DNA of 64,000 bases from Hemerocallis citrina (GCA_017893485.1 CM030366.1:202177173-202241172), one strand, 5' to 3'; shown: positions 22,227 to 35,008, counted from the stretch's first letter. Notes: a model not told the origin generated them from the sequence alone. Numbers and translations: made by a program.

Positions 22227-22600
22227 AAAAGAGAGAGATGGATGGTTGGTTGTTGGACTATAGAAAGATCCTACGGGTTTTATTGAAAGGGATTGATGAA
22301 GGGTGGCCTATAGGATTGATCTATGAGGCTATGGCTATTAAATGTGCAAGAAAGAATAAATGCATGCTTGGAGTAAGGTGGCATGTGGTGACGTGGGGTT
22401 CATGGGGATAATCCCATATCAAAAAAATAAGTGTGGGAGTGTGAGTTTATATTAGGATCCAAATGAGAAAAGTTCACCTAATGGGAATATCCCCCTTTTA
22501 ATGGTGCTTGTGGTGGGCGTAGCTAGAATTTTGTGTCCGTCCTTTCGCGTGCGTGCACGTGTAGCCACGTGCGCAGCTGAGCCGGGCTCGGGGCGCTACA
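22165..22600. other. LTR-like fragment with TA microsatellite inserted in element A gag
   Basis: It begins with (TA)n (about 22170-22220) and ends CGGGGCGCTACA, an LTR-type end in plus orientation. The text in between (GGATAATCCCATATC near 22405) resembles the 52081-52568 solo LTR. The left boundary and target duplication could not be found; GGTTGGTTGTTGGA is repeated at both sides of the TA tract, so the end may be rearranged. Confidence 0.4.
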
Positions 22601-24680
22601 TGTCACGCCCCACTTTCCAAAAAGAGAATACGGAATACTGATACGTGACTAAGCTCAGCGAATGATTTTCATCATCCATAAGCTGTTAGAATCTTTACAA
22701 CATTTTACAGGAATAATCAGAGTAGGAAGCAAGAGAAGTCAACCATGCATGCATAACTGAATCAAAATACCAATAGGATTTACTTGAAACAAAATATATT
22801 AATCTCAAATAAATCAGATCTGAACAAATCAATAATTCTGGGTCACATTGTCCAATACAAATTAATCCAAGTAACAGATACAATATTCAAAAACAACAAG
22901 AATTAATAATAATACCAGGAAACAATAATGGCAAAACTCCAGCATCTAGAACCTCATATCACCCACTCCATCGGGCTGCTGATATCCATAATCTACAATT
23001 TAATAAATTGCAGGAAGAGGAAAAGAAAACAAACTCCTGTCAATGCAAGTTACGGGCCGCTTGTAGTGCAGAGACAAGTACATGGGAAAGAATAACAAAT
23101 ATAGAATAATAGCGGAAACAAATACAGACATGGTATAGGCATGTCAACAGAACAGGATAACTAACATGAATCAGAAACAAAATCAAGTAACATGATATAC
23201 TAACAGGGTACAGGTAACAAGTATTATGTGTCAAACAAGCAAGTAAACAGGTATTCAAGTATACATGTATACAGATAGCAGGTACAGGTAAACAGGTGAA
23301 CAGGTAGCATGTACATGTATCATGTAACAGGTAAACAAGTTATGTCAAGTCTTGTATTATTACTATCTAGGTAGCATTTCATGCGTCCCAGATTTTTACC
23401 ACATGATTGCTACATTCGAACAATTTTCGTTTAGATTTCGTAGTGGAGTCCATAGAGCCGTGTACTCAGGGATCAGGAAAAATAGGAACAGGAATAGGTA
23501 GAACCTAGAGGCTATCTTCCGAGTACACCTTATTATAGGGAAGTGTGCAGTCAGGTAATCAGGTAATCAGGTAATCAGGTACAGGTAGAACCTAGTGGTC
23601 TTCTTCCCAGTACACCTTCCTATAGGGAAGCGTGCATTCGGGTAATCAGGTAAACAGGATCGTGTATCATGTATTGATGAGCACGTAATAGGTGGGAAAC
23701 ATGGGCCCCCTTCAAAGAACACATTTCTATATTTTCCACTACTAGATCTTTCCCTTAACCCCGACTTGATTATTTTGTTATTATTCTCAAACAGGCATGT
23801 ATGTGTCACAAACAGGGCAAGAATAATATAGCATGAACAAGTAACAGGTTCATACTGAAAGATAAACATGTACGGGTGAAAGACAACTAATTAAAGATTA
23901 GGACAACGAAAATTTTAGTTCAGGACAGCGAGACAATATTGCATTAAATCAGGAATTTCCGTTGCAACAAAAATACAAATCTGGATCCATCAGAAAATCT
24001 AGAAAATAGACTCTCAGCCGAATCCAACAAATATATATAAGTCATATGGTATTTCACAAAAACATTACTTAAAAAAAATTTGTATCCAGAAAATATGTTC
24101 AGCCAGAAATCAGATGTTTGTATTCATAAACAGGAAAACAGCATGAAAACTTACTAATTAAATCCAAGAAAAATTTGGGGTATTCCCTAGTATGTTTAGT
24201 AACAGAAAATAAAGTTTCATAATTTTCAACATAGATAGAACAGTCAAGCAAATCAGAAAGCAGCAAGGTACAGTAGTTTTGTAAATCTGGAATCATAAAC
24301 ACTGCAGTACTAAAACAACAATATCTCACAAAATATAAATCGAAATCCAGATCCGTTAAAAGAGTGATAAAATAGATACAGTATGCTATAATTCATGTTC
24401 ACAAAGTTTTTATAGACAGCAAATAGAATCTGGTTGAAATTATGTATCTTAACTGAACAGTGGGAAAATTCTACAAGTATAGTAGTTGTTTGCAAGTATA
24501 GAATAGTATATAAAAATCATTTATTAAATCCACAAAAAATAGGGGTTATTCCTAATCAAGTCTAGTTGTTCTCAACAAAATATTGGATCAAAATATTATC
24601 TTTAACATCAGAAAAAAAAATAATTTACAAAAATTGAAATACCGAAAATACACAGAAAATATGCGAAAACAGGGGTTACA
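22601..24680 (-). mobile_element. 2.08-kb solo LTR
   Basis: Flanked by the perfect target duplication CTACA (22596-22600 and 24681-24685). In minus orientation it starts TGTAACCCCTGTTTTCGC and ends GGGGCGTGACA. Its end region (CGAATGATTTTCATCATCC, ATAAGCTGT) matches the start of the 25155 element, so both are one family. Inside are degenerate CAGGTA/ACAGGTAA repeats (23140-23340) and a roughly 100-bp direct repeat around TAGAACCTAG (23500 and 23590). No primer site or pol. Confidence 0.85.
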
Positions 24681-24685
24681 CTACA

Positions 24686-24796
24686 GGCCACTCCATTGAC
24701 CCGTGGTTGGTTGGAACTCTGGGTGTCCGCACGGCTGTGATTTGGCGGGCCCGGGTGTCGTGCCGAGGTGACGACCCTTCTGTCTTTGGGAGCCAT
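24686..24796 (-). pseudogene. element A gag, N-terminal exon-like piece
   Basis: ATG at 24796 (MAPKDRRVVTSARHPGPPNH...), about 60 bp downstream of the primer-binding site, in the same position as the gag start of element B (53905). The frame runs into the inserted LTRs at 24685. Confidence 0.6.
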
Positions 24797-24859
24797 GGAA
24801 GAGCTCGGTCTTGAGGGGACGTTCTTGGCTAGGCTCAAACTGGCGACAATACCTGAAGT

Positions 24860-24877
24860 TCCCACAGACGGCGCCAA
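24860..24877 (-). promoter_or_regulatory. primer-binding site of element A
   Basis: TTGGCGCCGTCTGTGGGA on the minus strand, two bases after the LTR end (CA at 24880). The TGGCGCC start fits a tRNA 3' end carrying ...GGCGCCA (tRNA-Asp-like), though the remaining bases do not match plant tRNA-Asp exactly. Element B has the same first 15 bases. Confidence 0.7.
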
Positions 24878-24879
24878 CA

Positions 24880-25154
24880 TGATGCTATTTATTTTTGGGG
24901 TGTGGGGGTAACAGGTGTAAGTTCTTGTAATTTGTGTAGCAAAAGATGTGGTACTGGCGTCGATCCGATCCTAGGTTGTAGGGTCGGCTTGGGGGTAACA
25001 GGAGAGAGGTGGAGGCCGGGTGCTCGGCTTGGATCCAATACCCCGGCTCAGATCTAGTACCTTAGCTTGGATCTTTGAGGCTCGGCTCAGCCTTTTGTAC
25101 CTGCACACTGCCTAGAAACACCAGGAGAAGTTCAGGTGACAGGCCCTCCGACTA
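24880..25154 (-). repeat. 5' LTR of element A, 3' half
   Basis: It matches 10324-10595 of the 3' LTR (GGGGTGTGGGGG.AACAGGTG... GCCTTTTGTACCTGCACACTG). It is cut at 25154 by an inserted LTR; the 5-bp duplication GACTA is at 25150-25154. Confidence 0.85.
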
Positions 25155-26539
25155 TGTCACGCCCTACTTCCCAAAATACAGGAATACGAGCCCGTGACGA
25201 AGGCCTAGCGAATGATATTAACATCATTCATAAGCTGTATCAGTCTCAACTCAGCAATACTCAGAAAATTTAAATCACAACCACGCAGATAATAACATCA
25301 CAGAATAATAACTGAATTCAAGAATTTAATAATCCAACATGATAATCAATACTGAGAAAGCAAGTAGCAGTTACGGGTTAAAAGCCCGGAATACAGGTCT
25401 AAACAAATGAATTACAATTAAATGAAGGAAACATAAAAAGAAACAGTTTATTCTAATGTGTCTCCTGCTTCAGACTAGAAATACTGCTCGCCAATACCTT
25501 CTGGTAATTCCTCAGGCTCACCTGTAGCTGGGTTAACTAAAGAAGAAAAAGAAATGTCCTTAGAGCAAGTACGGACAGCAAGTAGTGAAAGACAGAGAGT
25601 AAAGGAGTAAGGTGCATGTAGGAATGTGAATCAAGATCAAATTGCAAGAACAATAATGGTACTAATAGCAATGGTCTTAATCAAGTATATATACATGTCA
25701 AGTATGTCTATTATCAAGTTATTCTTCTTATCTAGTGCACGTACTACTGCGTCCCATACCACATGTTCGGTGCACGCATAACAGTTTTCGTTTTAGACTT
25801 CGTGGTGGGGTCCACAGAGCGTGTACTCAGTGTATCACGACAACAAGATAACAAGATAACAAGTTCACGTCTCCACAAGTAATTCTCCACCTTCCATGTC
25901 AAGTTTTCATGTAACAAGATAACAAGATAACAAGTTCACGTCTCCACAAGTAATTCTCCACCTTCCATGTAACAAGAGGGCCCTACCGAGTACATTTTCC
26001 AAGACTGTCCACTACTAGGTCAACCCTTAGAAACCCCGGCTTGTTTAGTATTTTATTACTAAGTCATATATCTACATGCAAGTAGTTATTAGAATGTCAG
26101 GAGAATTATAATAATGCAACAACATGATACATTGCACAAAATAAACAAGAAATGGCAAATCTGGAACAGCTGACACAGTTACACTAAAACAGGGATATCT
26201 CTTAGATTACAACTTCAAATTCAAACTTCCAGTATGCTATGGACATTTAGACAGAAAGGGATACAAGTTATATTCATTAACTTTCTGCTAATTCGGACTG
26301 TATCTAGGTTAAAAACTCCATTCTTTGTAGATTAGCTGTTCTGGCAGCAACTAGATGTCAATTCCTAAGGGGTGGAAACATGATATAAATACACTATAAA
26401 AATCTCTAAAAATTTGATATGGACCCTAAGCATGTCTATAAAGTTTCTGAAAATTTTGATGGCATTCTAACATTGTTTACATGGTGTTTCACTATCAAAT
26501 GTGTCGATGTTACAATAATTCTGCAGTCTGGAAAATGCA

Positions 26540-26921
26540 TGTAGAACCCCATATTTTCAAATATTTTTTTTTTGAAAATGAATTAAAATGATTTTCTGAA
26601 GATTTAATAGATATTTTCTAAAGAGTTATCTTTTACACGTGCAAATACTTTCTTTAGAAGTTCAATGTCAAATTTTCTTTATGGAAAATGATTATTTAAT
26701 ATTTGGAATTTATTTATTATTTTTTCAGATTTTTCTGAAATTAATTGGATCTATTTGCAAATTTTGAGAAAAGAATGACCTCTTTGCAAATTTGTCATTT
26801 TTAGGGGTTAAAATGCAAATGTATTTTCTGGACGTTTTGAACAGTGCCGGTTGAGATTAAGGATTATATTTTACCTTTAAATCCTAATTTAAATGATTTT
26901 ATTGAATTTCCAAGAATAGAG

Positions 26922-26956
<35 letters not shown>

Positions 26957-29416
26957 TATATTTTGGAAGGACTAATTTGGAAATGCATTTCTAAAATCCT
27001 AAATCCTTAGTTCCGGCCTATATAAGTGGGTGTGCAGCCGTCATTCGCTGCACAACATTTTTTTTTGTGATTTTGGATCTCGCAAAAAAGGAGAGGCTTT
27101 CTTGTTGGATCTTTTCATTCCTAAGGTGAGTGATATGAACTTTGTTTTGTTGTTGATTTATGTGAATGATTGTTTCGTTGTTTGTTTTGACATGCTTGTT
27201 TATTTAGTGTATTTTTGCATGTGAGCGATGCAATGGTTGTTGTTTGTATTATGTAGGTGAAATCTATGAACGTTTAGTAGATCTTGGTTGATAAAACTCT
27301 TATTGCTTGAAAGCATGTTTAAGATTTGAGTATGATTATGAAAATAAGGAATTGGATGGTTGAACACCTGGATCTTGTGATTACAAATCAGATTTTGGTT
27401 ATGAGTTGTGAAAGAAATTCAGTATTGAGAAATCCTGATGGAAGAATTAGGAGTTAAGAACATGAGAATTAAGTTTTGAGATATTGGATGATTTGAGTAA
27501 TGTATCCAATCTGGGGATTATTTGAGATTGTCGTATTTATCTGAATACAAATTATTTTAGTAAACAATGATTGCTTTTGGAAAACCCTAATTTTGACTAT
27601 CATGTACAACCAAACCTTGCAGTCTGTAGGTCGACAGTCGACTGGCAGACCTTTCAGTCGACTGATACGACCCGGCTACTATGATCTTTAGTTTTTCTGA
27701 AAATTCGTTCTGGACAGTCGACTTAGACCCTTTTCAGTCGACTGGCACACTTAGAATTTATTTTTCAAAGTTATCGTAGATTTTTCTCTGGTAAGTCGAC
27801 TTATGACTTCTATAATTCAACTTAAAACACTCTGGTAAGTCGACTTATGACTTCTATAAGTCAACTTATAACCCTCAGTTTATTTTCTTAAAATCATGGA
27901 ACTTCCCTTCTGGACAGTCGACTTACTTCCGTATTAGTCGACTGGTACTGATGTATCCTTATATCATATCTATGAACGTTCTTTCAAATCATTGATCTCC
28001 GGGGTCAGGTATATTCTGCGGTATTGAGAGTCACTGATAGTGATTGATAGCCGGGTATCCAATCTGCGGTGTTGAGAGTGATTGATAGTCGGATGTATTC
28101 TGCAGTTTTGAGAGTCATTGATTTCTGGGGTCAGGTGTATTCTGCGGCATTGAGAGTCACTGATGGTGATTGATAGCCGGGTATCCGATCTGTGGTGTTG
28201 AGAGTGATTGATAGCGGGGTATCCGATCTGCGGTGTTGAAAATTTTGATCTATAACTACTTGTACCTTTTCTTCTTTTGAACTTATGTTTTCAAGATGTT
28301 AAGTTGAGAATTTATGATGGAAGCTTGGTTTAGACATTTGAGTTTGAGTCTCTAGAGGGTGTGTGTGACCCTAGTATACCAGCGGTTGAGTTAATTAAGT
28401 TTGGGGCCCGTTGAGGCATTTCAGTTATTCAGTGGTTGAGTTAAGTCTGGTAGGGTACACCAACTCTAGGAGATTCGTTGAGTAATTAATAAACCCTAAT
28501 GATAAGGACAGGCACTAGTGGTGATATGATGAACGGGAACATGGGTCAAGTACCTCAGTATGTTCCGCAGTGTTGAGAGTCATTGATCTCCAGGGTTGGA
28601 TAGTTTCTGCGGTATTGAGAGTTACAGATAGTGATTGATAGCCGGGTATCCGATCTGCGGTGTTAAGAGTGATTGATCTCCGGGAGCGAGGCGACGCACA
28701 TGTGGTAGTTTACCTTTATCTCGTAATAGTCATCGTGTTAGGATTAGTTGCATAGCGGGGATTGAACCCTATTATATGGAGACGTTAAGGGCTAGCACCG
28801 GACCTATATAGAATGGGATGCATAGACTCCGACAAGTATGCATTAGAGAGTCAGCATATAGAAATTGTGTTTTCTTGACTTGGTTTTATGCATGTGTTTT
28901 CCTGTTTTCTGCTACTACCACTTAGTTAAGCTACACTTGATGTTTTCATGTTTTCCTGTCATTTATTACTTCACAATACATGTTTAGTATATGTTTCTCT
29001 CGTTCAGTACATGTTGTTTAAGAATCCATGCTTATCGTTTATTTATGTTGTTTGTTGTTTATGTCACTCACACCATTTATGGCTGACCCCTTTAGTTTTG
29101 GGGGTTAGGGTCATCTCTAGTCTCATGTGTTGCAGGTTGTTGCTTAGAGTTTGGAGGTTGGATACTTGAGATAGTTTTGAGTTAAACTGATGTAATAGAG
29201 CTTTGTGTAAAACAATTGTAAAAAGAAGTGTTGTAAAAAGAATGTTGTAATTCAAGGTGTTTTGTATTCCGCTGTGTTTGTAAAGATTGTTGTAATAAAA
29301 TTTTGGAAATAAAATTATTTGTGTTTTTGGACTATGTGTACTATTACATTGAAGTTGATGTTGGGATTGTGCTACATATTTTCTAAGATATTATATTAGA
29401 AATTCGGGGCGCTACA
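26540..29416 (+). repeat. 5' LTR of the LARD-like element
   Basis: 2877 bp. TATA box TATATAAG near 27018. Compared with the 3' LTR it carries a longer TA tract (26922-26952) and lacks a 24-bp segment near the leader. Internal repeats: GTCGAC-centred motifs (27620-27945) and a degenerate GAGAGT.A(C)TGAT..TGATAGCCGGGTATCC repeat (27995-28250, again 28555-28685). Confidence 0.92.
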
Positions 29417-29961
29417 GAGATTGGTATCAGAGCATGCTTCAATAGTAATAATAGACATAGTATGAAAACCAACCTAGGTGTGGACACTAGAGACTGAGTA
29501 CCTAGGTGTGGACATTAGAGTGTGAGTATCACATAGAGCTGAAACATGATGTTTTGATTTGGGGTATGGTTGAGGTTTTGCCATAGGGTATTGATATGAA
29601 TGTGGATTGTGTTGTGGTGGTTTTCCTTGGTCATGTCCTTTCTAAGGAGGGAGTAACCACTGACTCTCAGAAGGATGAAGCAGAAGGTCAGAGTTGGATG
29701 CAGGAGTTCAGAGGTTGTTGCGGCATGGCTTCCGATGGCAAGTTATCAGAGTTGCGCAGCGGAAGGTCGATTTTCTGAATTCTTTGCATGATTTTGTTTC
29801 TTCTGAATGTTTGTATTTCTTTTGTTGGAATGCATTCTTTGGTATGATTGTATTTCCTTAAATTATGTTTCTATCCATGAGTTTTCATTCCTTGTTGGTG
29901 GGTTTGTTTGGACCCCATTAGCAGTAGTTCTGAGGACAGAACTCTTCTAAGGAGGGAGTGA
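29417..29961 (+). pseudogene. interior of the LARD-like element with RT fragment
   Basis: It contains the Met-type primer-binding site at its left end. The frame 29596-29778 holds FLGHVLSKEGVTTDSQKDEA, which corresponds to the stretch after the YVDD box of chromovirus RT (FLGHV.S..GI..D..K.EA). The rest of gag-pol is deleted. The polypurine tract lies at 29948-29961. Confidence 0.75.
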
Positions 29962-32878
29962 TGTAGAACCCCGTATTTTCAATTTTTATTTTTTTTGAAA
30001 ATGAATTAAAATGATTTTCTGGAGATTTAATAGATATTTTCTAAAGAGTTATCTTTTACACGTGCAAAACACGTGCAAATACTTTCTTGAGAAGTTCAAA
30101 GTCAAATTTTCTTTATGAAAAATCATTATTTAATATTTGGAATTTATTTATTATTTTTCCAGATTTTTCTGAATTAATTGGATCTATTTGCAAATTTTGA
30201 GAAAAGAAGGACCTTTTTGCAAATTTGTCATTTTTAGGGGTTAAAATGCAAAATGTATTTTCTGGATGTTTTGAACAGTACTGGTTGAAATTAAGGATTA
30301 TATTTTACTTTTAAATCCTAATTTAAATGATTTTATTGAATTTCCAAGAATAGAGCTATATATATGTAAAGTTATATTTTGGAAGGACTATTTTGGAAAT
30401 GCATTTCTAAAATCCTAAATCCTTAGTTCCAGCCTATATAAGTGGGTGTGCAGCCGCCATTCGCTGCACAACATTTTTTTTGTGATTTTGGGAGGATCAA
30501 GAGGAGGATTTTGGATCTCGCAAAAAAGGAGAGGCTTTCTTGTTGGATCTTTTCATTCCTAAGGTGAGTGATATGAACTTTGTTTTGTTGTTGATTTATG
30601 TGAATGATTGTTTCGTTGTTTGTTTTGACATGCTTGTTTATGTAGTGTATTTTTGCATGTGAGCGATGCAATGGTTGTTGTTTGTATTATGTAGGTGAAA
30701 TCTATGAACGTTTAGTAGATCTTGGTTGATAAAATTCTTATTGCTTGAAAGCATGTTTAAGATTTGAGTATGATTATGAAAATAAGGAATTGGATGGTTG
30801 AACACCTGGATCTTGTGATTACAAATCAGATTTTGGTTATGAGTTGTGAAAGAAATTCAGTATTGAGAAATCCTGATGGAAGAATTAGGAGTTAAGAACA
30901 TAAGAATTAAGTTTTGAGATATTGGATGATTTGAGTAATGTATCCAATCTGGGGATTATTTGAGATTGTCGTTTTTATCTGAATACAAATTATTTTAGTA
31001 AACAATGATTGCTTTTGGAAAACCCTAATTTTGACTATCATGTACAACCAAATCTTGCAGTCTGTAGGCCGACAGTCGACTGATACGACCCGGCTGCTAT
31101 GATCTTTAGTTTTTCTGAAAATCCGTTCTGGACAGTCGACTTAGACCCTTTTCAGTCGACTGGCACACTTAGAATTTATTTTTCAAAGTTATCGTAGATT
31201 TTTCTCTGGTAAGTCGACTTATGACTTCTATAAGTCAACTTAAAACACTCTGGTAAGTCGACTTATGACTTCTATAAGTCAACTTAAAACAATCTGGTAA
31301 GTCGACTTATGACTTCTATAAGTCAACTTATAACCCTCAGTTTATTTTTTTAAAATCATGGAACTTCCCTTCTGGACAGTCGACTTACTTCCGTATTAGT
31401 CGACTGGTACTGATGTATCCTTATATCATATCTATGAACGTTCTTTCAAATCACTGATCTCCGGGGTCGGGTATATTCTGCGGTATTGAGAATCACTGAT
31501 AGTGATTGATAGCCGGGTATCCGATCTGCGGTGTTGAGAGTGATTGATAGTCGGATATATTCTGCGGTTTTGAGAGTCATTGATCTCTGGGGTCAGGTGT
31601 ATTCTGCGGCATTGAGAGTCACTGATGGTGATTGATAGCCGGGTATCCGATCTGTGGTGTTGAGGGTGATTGATAGCCGGGTATCCGATCTGCAGTGTTG
31701 AAAATTTTGATCTATAACTACTTGTACCTTTTCTTCTTTTGAACTTATGTTTTCAAGATGTTAAGTTGAGAATTTATGATGGAAGCTTGGTTTAGACATT
31801 TGAGTTAGAGTCTCTAGAGGGTGTGTGTGACCCTAGTATACCGGCGGTTGAGTTAATTAAGTTTGTGGCCCGTTGAGGCATTTCAGTTGTTCAGTGGTTG
31901 AGTTAAGTCCGGTAGGGTACACCAACTCTAGGAGATTCGTTGAGTAATTAATAAACCCTAATGATAAGGACAGGCACTAGCGGTGATATGATGAACGGGA
32001 ACATGGGTCAAGTACCTCAGTATGTTCCGCGATGTTGAGAGTCATTGATCTCCGGGGTTGGATATATTCTGCGGTATTGAGAGTCACAGATAGTGATTGA
32101 TAGCCGGGTATCCGATCTGCGGTGTTGAGAGTGATTGATCTCCGGGAGCGAGGCGACGCACATGTGGTAGTTTACCTTTATCTCGTAGTAGTCACCGTGT
32201 TAGGATTAGTTGCATAGCGGGGATTGAACCCTATTTTATGGAGACGTTAAGGGCTTGCACCGGACCTATATAGAATGGGATGCATAGACTCCGACAAGTA
32301 TGCATTAGAGCGTCAGCATATAAAAATTGTGTTTTCTTGACTTGGTTTTATGCATGTGTTTTCCTGTTTTCTGCTACTACCACTTAGTTAAGCTACACTT
32401 GATGTTTTCATGTTTTTCTGTCATTTCTTACTTCACAATACATGTTTAGTATATGTTTCTCTCGTTCAGTACATGTTGTTTAAGAATCCATGCTTATCGT
32501 TTATTTATGTTGTTTGTTGTTTATGTCACTCACACCATTTATGGCTGACCCCTTTAGTTTTGGGGGTTAGGATCATCTCTAGCCTCATGTGTTGCAGGTT
32601 GTTTCTTAGAGTTTGGAGGTTGGATACTTGAGATAGTTTTGAGTTAAACTGATGTAATAGAGCTTTGTGTAAAACAATTGTAAAAAGAAATGTTGTAAAA
32701 AGGATGTTGTAATTCAAGGTGTTTTGTATTCCACTGTATTTGTTAAGATTGTTGTAATAAAAGTTTGGAAATAAAATTATTTGTGTTTTTGGACTATGTG
32801 TACTATTACATTGAAGTTGATGCTGGGATTGTGCCACGTATTTTCTAAGATATTATATTAGAAATTCGGCGCGCTACA
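29962..32878 (+). repeat. 3' LTR of the LARD-like element
   Basis: 2917 bp, same repeat structure as the 5' LTR, with an extra copy of the GGTAAGTCGACTTATGACTT unit (31205-31330) and a shorter TA tract. Confidence 0.92.
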
Positions 32879-34695
32879 ATGCAGACCAACGGGGACTAAA
32901 AAGATGATATCTCGCAGCTCGGGACTCCGAATCAGGATCCGTCATTGGGTTGGAAACTAGACTCAGTAGGCTAAAACTCTCTTTTGTATCAGGTGTGCTA
33001 ATTCTCAAGTTAACAGGGTCGAAACCTCTGTGCAAAACAGTACAAGCAGCAAGATTCATAAAAACTACTACACATGTATTCATCAAAACGGGTAATTAAC
33101 GAGTTATTGTATCATGTATGTATCAAGATTAATGTACAACAAGTAGTGTTAATTTTTCCAGTATACATGTCAAGTCTATCATGTCGAGTTCAAGTCACAA
33201 GATCTCAAGTAATAACATGTATTTAATCACGATGTATTTTCTCATGTACAAGTTCTATTTATTTTATTCATGTCAAGTATGTGTCTAGGTTTGGGTTTGA
33301 GTCAATGGATAATACTAGGAAGTCAAGAGTACGTCGGGTTAGCTCGTCTAAACCCTCGATATTCCTAACGGAAGGGACACAAGGCAAATTAGAATAATTA
33401 AGATGGAACTACTTGCATAGAGATCAAAAAACTTGAAATAGAATAATAAAAAAGTTCAAGTGGACTTGCCTTTTCCTTGTAGACGATTCGATAATTTAAT
33501 ACGAATAACAAGATCAGAATCCCGAGGAGCAATCCCAAGAGCACGTGCGAAATGCGCGCGAGAAACTCAAACAGCTACAATAGCAAACAGTGGAGTATTC
33601 CCCCACACCGGATCCGATCTGAACACGAAACAGCGAGCGGGATCTGGTGTGGCCGAACATCAAACAGCAAGAAGCAACCAATCGGAAACGACCTCGCACC
33701 GAATCCGAAAGAATAGGGAATAGCGAAGCGGCGAATCAAGAGGGGGCCGAACACGGGACGGCGAGCCCAACAAATCGTCGCTCGTCTTCTTCCTTTGATC
33801 GAAGAGAGAGAACGGCATGGGGGAAAACGGCGCGAGGCTGGCGCGAAGACTGCGACGCGATGCGGCGGCGGAGCGGCGTCATGACCACGGTCGGGAAGCA
33901 ACGGCGGCGACACAACTCCGGCGAGGCTCTGTTCTTGCACTCGAAAATAGGGGAGGACGACGACGGCTTCGACGGGGCCTGGACGGTGACGGCGGGGCTT
34001 CGGAGGTTGCTAAGGTGAGCGGTAAGGGACCACGGTGATGATGGCGACGAAGCTTGGGTTCTGTTGGTGCTTCGATTGGGTTCAACGGAGTGGTTCTCCA
34101 GAAATGGGTAAATTGGGGATGAGGGTGGCTCGACGATGGGGCGACGAGGTCAGTGGATGGTGATGGAGTTGGCGGTGGGGATGGCAATGAAGGTGGTGGA
34201 GTTGGCGATGCGAGGCGAAGTTTGATGGGTATTGGGTTCGTTTTGGGGTGTAGGCGAGAAGAGAGGGAGTGAGCGGGAGAATTTGTTTGGATTTGGTTTG
34301 GGAAACAGGAGAGGGAGAGAGAACGGGAGTGAGAGAGAGTGTGTAGGTTGAATAGTTGTGATAGTTCTGATTTGTGGGAGAGTGGGGAAGTTTTAATATA
34401 ATAAAATAAAGAGAAGATCATGGGGAGTTAGAGATACGTGGGATTGAGGGAAGAAGGAGTCTGGGATTTTAGTTAGGGAAAGTGGGTTTAGGTAGACTAA
34501 GTTTTGGATTCAATATCCAATAAGGAATATGGGTTGTGCTTTCATATGAATGGGCTAAAATGCAATAATACAATAATTAATTGGAATTGGTGAGCCCACA
34601 ATGTGACAAGGTCCCAAATACAATAAATTAGGAGGAAAAGATACTAATAAAAATACAAAGGACGATAATCTGTACAATCGGAAATAGGGGTTACA

Positions 34696-34956
34696 GACTA
34701 TCTACTCAGTCAGTGAGAAAGCAACAGTAGTTAGGGTTTAGGTGGGAAAAAGTTAATTACCTTTGGATGTGAGGAGGCGGTCTGGTATTTATAGGCAGGG
34801 GTAAACAGGTCTGAGACCCTAACGGGCCGGGTCATACCCGTTTGCCTGTGGGCCTGAATGAGCTAAAGCCCGTTTAACCTGTTTAACCCGATGATCACAG
34901 GAGAGCTAGATTTGAGGAGATCTGGTGGCCCAGATGGAGCCACATTATTTACCCCA

Positions 34957-34959
<3 letters not shown>
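34696..34959 (-). repeat. 5' LTR of element A, 5' half
   Basis: Continues the split LTR: CAGTCAGTGAGAAAGCAACAG... to ACCCCATAT, with the TATAAATA box at 34786-34793 (minus). The outer end merges into an ATT microsatellite. Confidence 0.85.

Positions 34960-35008
<49 letters not shown>

Larger units (their letters stand above)
26540..32878 (+). mobile_element. non-autonomous long-LTR element (LARD-like) with 2.9-kb LTRs and 545-bp interior
   Basis: Two near-identical LTRs (26540-29416 and 29962-32878), each TGTAGAACCCC...GCGCTACA, enclose only 545 bp. The target duplication ATGCA is perfect (26535-26539 and 32879-32883). The interior starts with an initiator-Met-tRNA-type primer site (TTGGTATCAGAGC, 29421-29433) and ends in a purine tract (AAGGAGGGAGTGA). 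It keeps a scrap of RT (FLGHVLSKEGVTTD), so it is an internally deleted chromovirus-like element that could only move with enzymes supplied in trans. High LTR similarity suggests it is the youngest insertion in this stack. Confidence 0.92.
25155..34695 (-). mobile_element. about 3.2-kb solo LTR split by a nested element
   Basis: Starts (plus) TGTCACGCCC and ends GGGGTTACA, with the perfect target duplication GACTA (25150-25154 and 34696-34700). In minus orientation the LTR runs TGTAACCCC ... GGGCGTGACA. After removing the nested 26540-32878 element, 3.2 kb remains with no primer site or pol, so it is a solo LTR of the same family as 22601-24680. A TATA-like stretch and CT-rich leader lie near 34400-34300 (minus), followed by a GC-rich leader (34250-33800) with long but unconvincing proline-rich frames. 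A roughly 70-bp tandem duplication (ACAAGTTCACGTCTCCACAA) is at 25843-25970. Confidence 0.87.
10324..34959 (-). mobile_element. element A: Tat-type Ty3/gypsy retrotransposon with nested insertions
   Basis: Order on the minus strand: 5' LTR (34959-34696 plus 25154-24880, split by an insertion), primer-binding site (24877-24860), gag (from 24796, split), pol (20790-17119), tandem array 2, an opposite-strand gene, tandem array 1, polypurine tract (GTGGGGGG near 10850) and 3' LTR (10841-10324). Two RNase H domains in pol and an antisense ORF in the 3' region place it in the Tat lineage. It inserted into an ATT microsatellite, so the target duplication (probably ATTAT) is ambiguous. Insertions at 25155-34695 and 22601-24680 are later. 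At least five frameshifts in pol show it is dead and older than element B. Confidence 0.85.

Noticed and set aside
32884..33460. A separate gene between the LARD-like element and the GC-rich leader
   Set aside because: It is the continuation of the split solo LTR (degenerate CAAGT/ATGTA repeats), with no coding signal.
33460..34421. Proline/arginine-rich frames of 120-180 residues on both strands
   Set aside because: They lie in the GC-rich leader of the 25155-34695 LTR, overlap each other on both strands and match no domain.
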